Shown here in pieces: positions 32,956 to 41,774 of a stretch of DNA of 49,184 nucleotides. Position numbers and translations under genes: made by a program. This DNA is from Spirogloea muscicola. Taxonomy: Eukaryota; Streptophyta; Zygnematophyceae; Spirogloeales; Spirogloeaceae. How positions within the stretch are numbered: position 1 is the stretch's first letter; the number at the start of each line of letters is the position of its first letter. The notes beneath the pieces are model-generated. The model saw only the letters and a list, made by a program, of their open reading frames with translations, searched no databases and was not told where the DNA came from. The stretch is from positions 9,856 to 59,039 of the forward strand of contig WELB01000235.1 in NCBI GenBank assembly GCA_009602725.1. The letters run 5' to 3'.

Positions 32956-34052
32956 TCTGTTTAGGCAAGACAGGAGCAAAGCTAAATCCTCGGTAAATAG
33001 AGGCCTTCAGAAGGTGGCATGGATTGCATATTGCCCATCTGTTACCTCCATGTGCAGAAGTACACTCTCAGATGTTTCTGCAATTATTGTCACCAGGCAA
33101 GTGCTTCTGCAATTTGTGTTATCAGGCAAGAGTGCCAAAAGTCTGGGTTTGACAGTCTCGTCACTTCATGGCACTTCCTGCATGGGCTTATGGACCCATT
33201 GGGAGCAAACAGCTAAGAAATGTAGGTGCTCTCAAGACAAGCAGGACAATTGTAAATAAGAATCTTGCTCCATTCGAGCTTATCCACAACACATGTGAGA
33301 AGCCGAAGACTCTGCAATAACGAGCAAAGACATGCAGGCATAGCGACTACATCATTCTCCGGTCTAGGCAGTCCAGATCCATCTTCACGACTGTTTGCAA
33401 TTGTGAGCTAGCTGAGCTGCAGCCAGCAAACAGAAGTGCATGTGCATTATGCTCTCACAGAAGTACTCTTAATAACCAACTTGACTAAGTTGCAGCTTGA
33501 AGATACAGAGTAGGGTGACGCTGGCAGGCCAGGGATGGCCTGCCAGCATTCAAATAGCAACAGGCGGTTGCTTATACAGAGCAGCTGGCGCCAGCCACCT
33601 TGAGTCACTATGTCTGCCAGAGCTTCGAGTGAGAGGCAGCATGCTCATTTGTCCTTGCTGCTAGTGGCCACGAAACCTGAGCTCCAAGCGCAGTGGCTGG
33701 CTCACCTCATCCTAGCTCCAGAAAGCACTTACTTGAAACCCAGGCAACCACGCCAGCACTGTGGGAACAGATGCCTCTGCAATAGGCCATCAAATTGCTC
33801 AGCTGGGCTCGAGCAACAACTGCGCCTAGCATTGCATACTTATGCTGCTCTTGTTCCTCCATCGTGGCCTTTGCGTTCGTCCCAACAAGACCACCTTGCT
33901 GAGAGGTTCACCAGCATCGGCCAGAGAACGAGCAACGGCAAGGTGGGAATGCCTCGCCTAAAGGGCGCCGGCTTGGCAGCCAATGTGGTGTGCATGGCGG
34001 CAGGGGAGGCCTGTGGGGTGAGTCAGGTGGGGCTGTGCCCGTGGCACTGGCG
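32956..34052. other. Intergenic between convergent genes
   Basis: 3' flanks of the kinase (plus) and the hypothetical gene (minus). A 160-codon plus frame (33610-34092) overlaps the minus gene's end and shows no domain. Nothing else is supportable. Confidence 0.4.
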
Positions 34053-34487
34053 TCAGCGCTTGTGCATGTCGAGGTCGAGGATGCGCTGGTAGGGCGCACG
34101 GAACCGCAGCCGGGTCTTGCTGGTCTCGGTCCAGCGCTCCAGCACGACCGGGTCGCCGCCGCGCGACAGCGGCGAGAGGTGCGCTGCGGCGGCGGCGGCC
34201 TCGGGCGACGCCAGGATGGCCACCGCGTCGCCGCTCATGCACAGCCGGAACAGCTCCACCGCCAGCGGCGGCTCCGCTGCATTGCCACCTCCGTCGCCGC
34301 CGCCGCCGCCGCCGCAGCCGTCGTCGCCACCGCCGCGGAGCTCAGCCTCGAGCCAGGGGCGGCGGCTGTCCTGGCTGTCCTCCAGGAGCTTGGGGAAGAA
34401 CACGACGAGGCCGCGCTCTGCGACGGCGGGCACCGCGTCCTCGAACTCCTGCACCGTCAGCATCCGCGGCCCGTCGAAGGCGCCCAT
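34053..34487 (-). CDS. Hypothetical protein, 144 aa, possibly single-exon
   Basis: A minus-strand frame starts at ATG 34487 (context GCGGCATGGGC) and stops at 34053. The product begins MGAFDGPRMLTVQEFEDAVP, continues AERGLVVFFPKLLEDSQDS, has a Gly/Asp-rich loop (GGGDDGCGGGGGGDGGG), and ends with ordered-looking segments (VELFRLCMSGDAVAILASPE, FRAPYQRILDLDMHKR). Composition and the 5' GC island suggest a real gene. I do not recognise the family. A single unresolved base (34546) lies just upstream, so an earlier start cannot be excluded. Confidence 0.5.
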   Translation of the reverse strand: MGAFDGPRMLTVQEFEDAVPAVAERGLVVFFPKLLEDSQDSRRPWLEAELRGGGDDGCGGGGGGDGGGNAAEPPLAVELFRLCMSGDAVAILASPEAAAAAAHLSPLSRGGDPVVLERWTETSKTRLRFRAPYQRILDLDMHKR

Positions 34488-34699
34488 GCCGCCGCCGCAG
34501 CCGGCGCCGGCGACGTCGGCGGCGGCGGCGGAAGCTGCCGGCGCCNAGCGCCCGCCGAGACGCCCGCCGCGACGCCCGCCGCGACTGCCGCCGCGCCAAG
34601 GCGGGGCGGGCGGGTGGAGTGCCTCGTGGCGTCCAGCTCAGCCACCACACCGACGTCAACAAAGCTTGGGTTGAACGAAGCAAGACGCTTCCAGGAGCC
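34488..34699. other. GC-rich 5' island with one undetermined base
   Basis: Probable promoter and leader of the hypothetical gene. The base at 34546 is N within CGC/CCG triplets. Confidence 0.4.
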
Positions 34700-34855
34700 G
34701 GCAGTGGCAGTGAGAGGCCAGCCAGCCCAAGTGCAAGCAAGAAGAACGTCCGAAGGGGCCAGGCAAAGCTGCTGAAGCACGCGAAGTAAAGCTCATCCGA
34801 AAGGGCTGAGGCAAGCCAGCCTAAAGACATGGACAATGGCCGAAGGGCAGCACCG
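34700..34855 (-). repeat. Two stem-loop module copies (reverse orientation)
   Basis: First copy: GCAGTGAGAGGCCAGCCAGC...GTCCGAAGGGGCC (34708-34760). Second: GGCAAGCCAGCCTAAAGACA then TGGACAATGGCCGAAGG (34810-34848). Confidence 0.6.
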
Positions 34856-34929
34856 GATAGTGCTGGAACACACCACTGAGCAAGTACACGAAGAAAGACG
34901 CTTCTTAGGCCCCTCTGAACCTTTGTGAA

Positions 34930-35215
34930 TTCTTTTTGGGCTGGCTTTTCGCAGCCCTTGCCCCCATTGGGAGTGCCACTTCTTCCAGGAGAGGGCGGTG
35001 GCTGGGAGAGGTGGCCAGCCCCCTTCTCGTACTTTGTTCATTCTTTTTTGGGCTGGCTTTTCCAGCCCCTATCCTCAATGGGCGACCCCTTTCTTCTCCC
35101 AGGAAAAGAATGAACAAACTTCGAAGGCGCCAGGGAAAGCGCTGTGACACTGGGAATCAAGCGGTCACGAAACACTCATCAGAAATCCCTGCTAAGCAAC
35201 CGCAGGTCACGAAGG
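34930..35215. repeat. Cluster of stem-loop modules and a LINE tail
   Basis: Plus-orientation modules occupy 34930-34998 (TTTTTGGGCTGGCTTTTCGC...GTGCCACTTCTTCC) and 35028-35100 (TTCATTCTTTTTTGGGCTGG...ATGGGCGACCCCTTTCTTCT). A minus-orientation half-module at 35101-35140 follows a minus-strand tail decoding as LRDLRLLSRDF-stop (about 35180-35215). Confidence 0.65.
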
Positions 35216-35370
35216 ATGGCTCTGGGTTTGTCATCCCGCTGGCCCACCCAATTCCACTCTCAAATCGCCGGGAAGAATCCAATAATTTCAAGTAAGTCCA
35301 AGTGGCTTTCCGAAAGCGCCAAATAACGCAAGATATTGGGTATTGAAGCCGCACTCCATGACCACGAAAG

Positions 35371-35410
35371 GAGGCGGCGCGTATGCATCAAAGTGAAGGG
35401 AGGCCAAACC
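35371..35410. repeat. Copy of the GCGCGC/ATGAAA repeat (diverged)
   Basis: GGAGGCGGCGCGTATGCATC then AAAGTGAAGGGAGGCC matches the motif duplicated at 26320 and 26401 and found again at 38688. Confidence 0.5.
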
Positions 35411-35435
35411 AAGCCAATACACGAATGGACGCTCA

Positions 35436-35850
35436 ATGACCTCTAGTCACAAATGCAGATCGGAGTGACTAGTGGGTGGAAGAGCGCCGCCCTGTTGAAA
35501 GCGGGATGCAGCAACCAAGGTGCGGCCTCCCCACAAGTGCACGGCAAACGCCAAAGGTATGCTGCAGAGACATGGCAAGGCGCATTCTGTAAACCCGAGC
35601 AAGCAGTGCAACGGCGTTGTAGACGCCGGGCTGCTCGCTCTGCTGCCCTTGACGGAGGATCCCTGCACGCAGCGCAAGCTGCTGGAGTAGGTCGAGCCAG
35701 CGAGTCCCAATGCCCCGTGGACATTGAGCTCAAGTGCTATAAACTCGTTGCTTGCAGGGTAATCTTCATACTTGCGCTCCTTGGCACCTGCCGATTGGCG
35801 GACTGCATAGCGCGCCTCTTCTGGTAGTGTTGGAGGTTCTGGAGTCAAAA
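35436..35850 (-). mobile_element. Family 2 LINE 3' end, decayed
   Basis: The minus strand encodes YAVRQSAGAKERKYEDYPAS, ELNVHGALGLAGSTYSSSLR, then a frameshift, and ends SHSDLHL-stop at 35447. It is collinear with the copy at 21249-21664 but diverged. It is an old, 5'-truncated copy. Confidence 0.7.
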
Positions 35851-36650
35851 TTCGTGGTGGTGATAATGTATGCATTTGAAGGGGGCCAAGAAGCTCACAG
35901 TGCTCTTCCACAAAGGGCGGTGGGCTGTGCAATGGAGAACAGGTCTTCCGAAGAAAGACGATGGCTGTGAGGGGCCTGTGAGAGGCCTGCCCAAAAGTGC
36001 TGAAAAGGGTCCAGAGGGGCGGAAAAGCGACCTTACTGGGCCTACTGCACTTCGCTGCCGCCACTCATTTGTAACCAGGAGTTTTTCACAGGTCGTCGTC
36101 CTCCACAACGGCAGCTTGACTTGGAGCAGTTTACGCTAACACGTCATGGCCAGATGTTTTAAGTCATCCATCCTCTTTGCTGCCCTTAGACCCCCAAAAT
36201 GCGCGCCACACTCCTATCATGGGTAAGAGAGGTGCGTTCCAGTCTTCCATGCTCCTCTAAAGACGACCCCATGCTGCATGACATGAATACATTAATCCAA
36301 GGTACTGGTGCCTTCAATTACTGGTCCAGCCACTCTTCTAAGCTAGTCTTCCATAAATGAGAGGACCTCAGTGATCAACTAGAGAATTTTCGCAAGGGCA
36401 CCTATCTGGCTGCTAATTTCATTATGCAGCCATACGATCAATGTTTACTCCTGACTGTCCTTCTTGTGTCCTCTCAGAAGCAGTTGCTCTCATTCCAAAA
36501 GCACAAGTGAAGAGTGACAAAAGATTGTCTGTACACCCCCAAGAATCAGGTCGGCCCCGCAGCGACAGGGTCCTCTAAGCAGGCAGAATACAGGCAGCGC
36601 AGGAACCCGCGCATCTAATGTGCAGCATGAAGTGACCTGCTACGATAAAC
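35851..36650. other. Intergenic with one stem-loop remnant
   Basis: A degenerate module lies at 35955-36025 (GATGGCTGTGAGGGGCC...GCCTGCCCAAAAGTGC). The rest (36060-36650) is the 3' flank of eIF3g with nothing recognisable. Confidence 0.4.
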
Positions 36651-38533
36651 TCAACCGCCTCCAGGGCGGTCAGCACGTGGTGTTGCCCACTCAACCCGCA
36701 AAATGAGATTGTCGTAACCGTAACCGTCCAGCTTGTTGATGGCCAGCTGTGCATCTTCTCTGCACCAGATGTTGCAGAAGAAAGTGTGAGTATTCCAGAC
36801 CCTGGCTACTCTGCAGTCAATCCACATGCAGCCTTGCTTGTCAAGGAATATGCTGGTCCTGGTCTGCATAGAAAGAGGCAAGCTCCGAGGGCCAGCTCTG
36901 ATAAATGTGGCCCTTCATGCTGCTCCAGAGGCCCATGAGTAATATACCTTCACAGCTGCAAGTTGCAAGGATACTAAATATGTGTTCATACGCCAAATTT
37001 GAACTTTAGGAGCAAGCATCAGGCCACCCACCTATTGATGAAATTGATGAAGGCAAAGCCTCTGCTGAGCCCAGTCTCGCGGTCGAAAGCGACATAGATG
37101 CGGGAGATTGGGCCGAACCCTCGGAAGAGCTCCTGCAGATCCGCCTCCCGCGTGTCCTCCGACAGATTTGTAACCCGGATGGAGTTCTCGTCCCGTCCAC
37201 GCATGCGCATGCTCTCACCTTCTGAGCGGCCTCCTGCACGCATTGACGGTGGCACGTACGAGGAGCCACCCTTGGACGCTGCCGACGACATCGACCCCAT
37301 GTCGTTCTCGTCTGGCGGCTTCTCCCCCGTTGTGAAGCCCCTGGATGCCGCCAGATCCTTGAAAGGACACTTTGACGTCCAGTGATCTCCCTGCGTCCAC
37401 CAAAAGGTTGCTTGCACCACTTGAGCCACCAACCAAATTTTGAACACACCTCCTACAGGGAGAATGCATGCTCTCTTTGTGGTGATAACCCTCAGCATCA
37501 GGTTCCCATGGCCTCCAGGATAGGGAGCTCAATGCGGCTTTTCAGGAGTGCACAAGCAATATGGACTTTGTATAAGTGCTCGGTGCAAGACATCAGGAGT
37601 GTAAGTGCAGACGACCAGGTAATTGAGCAGAAGTCAAGCGGGCATGGCAACTTCCACTGTTTGCCAAGGCGTCCTTGGCAAGCTGAGCACCCCAGTAGAC
37701 AGACTAGACATGCCAGCATAAACAACATGTCAGGTTAGGCTCGCTGACCTTCTTGCCGCAAATGCGGCAGATGATGAGTGACGCGTTGCCCAACGTGGCT
37801 AGGTCCGGCGCCTTCTGCTCCTCCTGCTTGCCTGTCTGCTTGTTGGTGCGCTCCAGGAAGATCTCCTCGGTGGACACCATGGTCATGTTCTCTGACGCGC
37901 CCTGCCCGAAGGCGTCACCGAACTTCTTGAGCTGCCGCCGGCGTATGACCGACGGGCTGAGCTTCTTCACCTGCTTCTTCACGCGGATGCGCTTGGTCAC
38001 CTTGATCTTCTGCCCCTCGTCGTTCCTGCCACAGGCACCACGATGACAAAGCCCCAGACAGTAAGTACGCCACAAACTTACTATCAGTGGTGAGTGGTGT
38101 ACTAATCCCATCTTCTGATTCCATCTAACGAGATGAAAGGCAACCTGCGAAAGTGACACAGATGGTGAATGGAGTGGAGGTGCAAGCACACCTCCTGTAC
38201 TCGATCACAATCTTGATGCCCTTCTCGTCCGGGCCGATGACCTGAGAGCACCAGCAAGCGCTTGCTTCAGAAGTTGGGGCTCTGAAAGAGGCAAAGTGAG
38301 TACATAGCCAAAGGGTGATATTACACAACGCCAGCGCCTTGTGGCGCCCATATCATGGGACGAGGGTCCGGCCAGTAAGTGGCGGCAACCTATGACGGCA
38401 GAGCGAACTCTAGACAGCGGAGGTAAGAGGACGGGGGCCGCCATGCCTGCGTGGGGGGCAGGACATTGTCCAAGCCGCCCTCGTCGTCGTCCGCCGCGTC
38501 GCCCCACCGGAACAAGTCCTTGCGAGCCCCCAT
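36651..38533 (-). CDS. EIF3G: Translation initiation factor 3 subunit G
   Basis: RNA-binding subunit of the eIF3 complex that acts in scanning and reinitiation in the cytosol. Five exons join in phase: 38447-38533, 38192-38241, 37749-38025, 37032-37390 and 36651-36759, giving 293 residues. The N-terminus (MGARKDLFRWGD, then DDDEGGLDNVLPPTQ, VIGPDEKGIKIVIEYR) matches the eIF3g pattern. Next come the basic block KKFGDAFGQGASE, a zinc knuckle CRICGKKGDHWTSKC (C-x2-C-x5-H-x4-C), a Ser/Gly-rich linker, and a C-terminal RRM with RNP2-like SIRVTNLSE, RNP1 GLSRGFAFINF and LDGYGYDNLILRVEWA. Intron 1 seems to use a GC donor (CAG|GCATGG at 38447/38446), since any GT alternative would insert residues absent from homologues. 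The start codon lies in a GC-rich island. Confidence 0.95.
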
Positions 38534-38760
38534 GGCTGCTGCCCCTGGCTGCGACCAGCGGACGAGGCAGGCCCGGCGGCTGCGGCGCAGAGCACGGCGG
38601 CGTCAGCTGCGGCGGCGGCGGCTGCGGCGGCGGCGGGGGGGGGGCGCGGCGCCGTCGCCGTTTTGCCGTTGTTTCTGGCCTGGCGGTGAGAGAAGGCGCG
38701 CGGTGCGCGTGAAATTGGAAGGGAGGCCAGTTCTAGCCTTACAAATGTCCTGGTAACTGG
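38534..38760. promoter_or_regulatory. GC-rich 5' island of eIF3g, ending in a dispersed repeat
   Basis: CGG/CGC-triplet-rich sequence upstream of the start codon. At 38688-38735 lies a copy of the repeat GAGAGAAGGCGCGCGGTGCG, also present at 26320, 26401 and (diverged) 35371. Confidence 0.45.
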
Positions 38761-38954
38761 GTAATGAGCTGGCTAAGGGGGACACTACTATCCCCGAGTA
38801 AGCACATGCATATCTGACAAGCTATACTGAGGAGCCAAACCACCACCACGGAAGCCATTAGCCTGGGCGGTCGTCCCGACTGCCGCGCCTCCGGGCCACC
38901 CCAGCAACTGACCTGGTTCTAAATCCCTGGTTTCATGCCAGCTATTACTCGGCA
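38761..38954. other. Short intergenic piece
   Basis: Nothing recognised before the repeat cluster. Confidence 0.3.
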
Positions 38955-39130
38955 TACTAACCCCGGGTCAGCAGCCGCAAGTCGGAGTAAGTAGAATATA
39001 GCCACCCCGCCGAAATTCAGAGGTAGACAGAGGGTTGATGGTCGTGGAAGAAGTGGCTCTTCCAACGGGGACAAGGGCGGTGAGAAGCCAGCCCGAAAAG
39101 AACTGACAAGAAGGCCAGCCCAAGACTTGT
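38955..39130 (-). repeat. LINE tail and stem-loop modules
   Basis: The minus strand decodes YSDLRLLTRG at 38957-38990. The plus strand at 39045-39085 reads AAGTGGCTCTTCC...GGCGGTGAGAAGCCAGCCC then GAAAAGAACTGACAAG, a reverse-orientation module. A second CCAGCCCAAG piece follows at 39113. Confidence 0.6.
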
Positions 39131-39439
39131 TTTCAATTCTGTCTGCAGCTTCCAAATGGGATAATGAAATGGTTGTATCTTGCAATTCTACAAACAGCCA
39201 AGGTCCGAAAGGTGCTGGTAAGCTACATGTTTCAGCCAAGCAAGTGGCTACTGTCGATGACCACTCAAGCAGCAGCAGCAATGCAAATTGCAGCCAGAAG
39301 AGAGAAAGGCAGAAGGAGTTGCCCCGTCTAAAAAAGCCCCTGAAACCAGGGCATCCGAGGAGCAAGCCAGCCAGCTTTCTCCGAATAGAGCGGCCAGAAG
39401 CAACAGAAGGCGGTGGCTGTGTAAGCCTGACCTAGAGAT

Positions 39440-39780
39440 TTCTCTCAAAGGTGGCGTTGGCTGTAAAAGGCCATAATAAGCAAGGAGCGGACAAGGTCTT
39501 CAGAGACCGAAAAGCGTAAATCGCTCACGAAAGCCAGTAACCATTAAGGATGGCCGCTCACTGACCCCAAGCCCAAAGCGTATATTAAGCCGTAAGCCCA
39601 GAAAAGAGCTCCTCTGGTGTCTCTGACTGCGGCTGCTTACAAGGGTTTGCTAAATGACCAAGCTTTGTGGTACTTGCTTGGTTGTGTGTTTCAGCACTTC
39701 ACGGCCCCTTCAGATCTTGTCCGTTAAATTCGGGCTGGGCTTCCACAGCCCTCGCCCGCTTTACATGAGCTCACAATGAC
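39440..39780. repeat. Opposed stem-loop modules
   Basis: A reverse copy is at 39452-39510 (GGCTGTAAAAGGCC...GGACAAGGTCTTCAG). A forward copy is at 39705-39768 (CCCCTTCAGATCTTGTCCGT, GGGCTGGGCTTCCACAGCCC, TCGCCCGC). The 210 bases between contain no gene. Confidence 0.6.
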
Positions 39781-39954
39781 GTCTTCCATAATGAATTGAT
39801 GGCTGTAAGCGGCCTCAAACTTAGGTGCAGTGGCGGTGAACGAGGCGGCGCCACTGAAAGAGCTGCTACTTCCCAGGGGCCATCGGGGCTAAGAGCGAAT
39901 GGATGAATCAGCAATTTGAACGTAAGGCAAGGGCTGTGAGAGAGTAAGCCCATC

Positions 39955-40125
39955 CACAGGGGGCGAGGGCTATGAAAAGCCAGCCCGAAAAGAATGCACA
40001 AGGTCTGAAGGGGCCGTAAGTGCTGCAACATACAAGCAAGTACCACGTAGGATGGTTAATTATTGATTCATGGAAAGTAGCCGCAACTCTTCGTAAGCCC
40101 TAGTAATCAGCCGCAAGTCAGAAAG
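39955..40125 (-). repeat. 5'-truncated LINE tail with stem-loop
   Basis: On the minus strand LSDLRLITRAY (about 40090-40122) is followed after about 80 bases by the module, whose plus-strand reading at 39960-40017 is GGGCTATGAAAAGCCAGCCC, GAAAAGAATGCACAAGGTC, TGAAGGGGCC. Confidence 0.65.
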
Positions 40126-40144
40126 ACTAGCCGGAAGCTTTACC

Positions 40145-40350
40145 TTAACGACAGCCTGAAGAAGAAGTGGCTCTTCCCATGGGGGCTCTCCCAGTGGGTC
40201 CAGAAGCAGCAGCTAAGCCAACCCTAAGAAGGAGAAAGAAACAGCTTTTGCAATGTGGGGCCATGGCCCCAATTAAGAAATTGCTCGCTCGCAGAAAAAG
40301 AGGGGCTAGCAAAGCCAGCCCAGAAAATAATGGACTATATCCAAAGAAAT
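40145..40350 (-). repeat. Stem-loop module, reverse orientation, with flanking module-like ends
   Basis: AAGAAGTGGCTCTTCCCATG (40155) resembles the module's end. A full copy follows at 40280-40343: TTGCTCGCTCG, GGGGCTAGCAAAGCCAGCCC, AGAAAATAATGGACTATATC. Confidence 0.55.
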
Positions 40351-40449
40351 ATCCAATGGCCACAGAAATAGAGAAAGTGGCTCTCCAAAATTGGGTAAAC
40401 AAGTCTGAGAGGGCGGCGCACAAGAGGAATAAGAAGAACAGCGCTTCCA

Positions 40450-40612
40450 CATTGAGACTGGTGGCTGTGAGAGGCCAGCCTGAAAGAATGGACAAGGTCT
40501 GAATGGGCCGGATGGCGCAAAAAGCAAGATACTAACTGCTAAGACGGCAGCAAGGGGGCTCTCAGTAACCTCGAGTCAGTAAGCGCAAGTCACTGATCAG
40601 AGTAACTAGCAG
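40450..40612 (-). repeat. 5'-truncated LINE tail with stem-loop
   Basis: The minus strand decodes LISDLRLLTRGY-stop (stop near 40561-40563). The module lies downstream at 40460-40510 (plus strand GTGGCTGTGAGAGGCCAGCC, GAAAGAATGGACAAGGTCTG). Confidence 0.65.
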
Positions 40613-40615
40613 GCG

Positions 40616-40616
40616 N
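40616..40616. other. Single undetermined base between inverted LINE tails
   Basis: One N separates a minus-strand tail (ending at 40561) from a plus-strand tail (40646-40683). Inverted near-copies on either side may have confused assembly. Confidence 0.9.
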
Positions 40617-40639
40617 AGGGGACATACTTCCAGGAGCAT

Positions 40640-41065
40640 AGCCTCTCCGACCTGCGCCTGCTTAGCAGGGGTTACTGAGTGGTTAGTAGCTGCTTTGTTT
40701 TTTCTTGTGTGCTTGTCATTTCTGCTGCTTCGCCTTAGGGCTTCGCCTTGCTTCCCCCCCCCTCTTCTTGTACTCTGTTCATTCTTTTTTGGGCTGGCTG
40801 TTCCAGCCCATATTCTCAATGGGCGAGCCCTTCTTCTTCTGCTATGGCTGGTGCCTCCGGATCTCGACCTCTTTCCCTACAGCGGGCTACTCTGACCTGC
40901 TGTTGCTCACTCGCGGGTACTGAGCTTCCCTCTGCATCGACTTGTGTTCTGTAATGTAGTCCTTTTAAGACTTCTCTTTCTTTGGCTTTGAACATTGTCC
41001 ATTCGTTTTGGGCTGGCTTTGCCAGCCTTGTTTCTCTATGGGCGAGCACTTCCTCTCGGATGTAG
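40640..41065 (+). repeat. Tandem plus-strand LINE tails and modules
   Basis: LSDLRLLSRGY-stop is at about 40646-40683. A complete module at 40783-40850 (TACTCTGTTCATTC, TTTTGGGCTGGCTGTTCCAG, ATGGGCGAGCCC, TTCTTCTTC) follows, then YSDLLLLTRGY-stop (40890-40922), and about 60 bases later another module (40995-41060). The repeated order of tail and module suggests successive insertions in the same direction. Confidence 0.7.
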
Positions 41066-41170
41066 GGTCCAGAAGAAAATAATTGCTCGCCCTAGAGAAG
41101 AGCAATTTCCAGCAAGAAGAGCAAAGCCAGCCCAAAAAGAATGGACAAAATTCGAAGAGCCAAAGAAGGT
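41065..41170 (-). repeat. Stem-loop module (reverse orientation)
   Basis: Plus-strand reading: AATTGCTCGCCCTAGAG, GCAAAGCCAGCCCAAAAAG, AATGGACAAAATTCG. It faces the forward module that ends at 41060. Confidence 0.6.
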
Positions 41171-41774
41171 GCCGAAAAGAAGAACTACACAGCTAGACAC
41201 GAGACTGACGCAAAGGAAAGCTCAGTACCCATCAAGGGGCTTAGACGTTTCGTGTTTAGGCGCTTTTTAAGGACCCAACCACCAGACGTCAACGTTTTGT
41301 ACGTGTGTACGAATGTTCTGGCTGCCCGCTCGCGGCCTTCGCCTTCCTGGTGGAGCTTCGTGCTGCTGGGCTGCACACGCAAGGCCTCTGGCCCCTTCAC
41401 AGCCCTCGCCTCCTTCCTCGCACTTTTCTCTTTGAACTGCTACCCACTTACGATGCCTTCTACGAAATTGCTTTCTAGCATTGAGAGGTGGTGCTGTAAG
41501 TAGTCGAGCGTACCTGCACAACAGTCTCAAGCAGCAAGCCTACTGCCCACGCATCGCTTCTGCAAAGCAATTGCCACTACTGTTGGCTGTTTAACGCCCT
41601 CCTTATTTCATTGTATCAAAAATTACACTACAAGCAGGGGGTGTTGTCTGATTGTAGTAAGACAGTCAGTCTTCCTCCCAAAGCGCCTATACAGAAATTA
41701 GCTTCTACATACACCCCAGAGAAGTTGAGAAGTGCTGCAATGCAGACGATTACTGACTAGAAAATGGTGCCACT
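41171..41774. other. 3' flank of the GT92 gene
   Basis: A weak module-like segment lies at 41385-41410 (CCCCTTCACAGCCCTCGCC). Otherwise I see nothing. Confidence 0.35.

Noticed and set aside
33610-34092. 160-codon plus-strand frame
   Set aside because: It overlaps the 3' end of the minus-strand hypothetical gene, shows no conserved motif and lies in a convergent 3' flank.
35436-41170. Regularly spaced repeats considered as a CRISPR-like array
   Set aside because: Spacing is irregular, orientation is mixed, copies are diverged, and the context is eukaryotic with LINE sequence.
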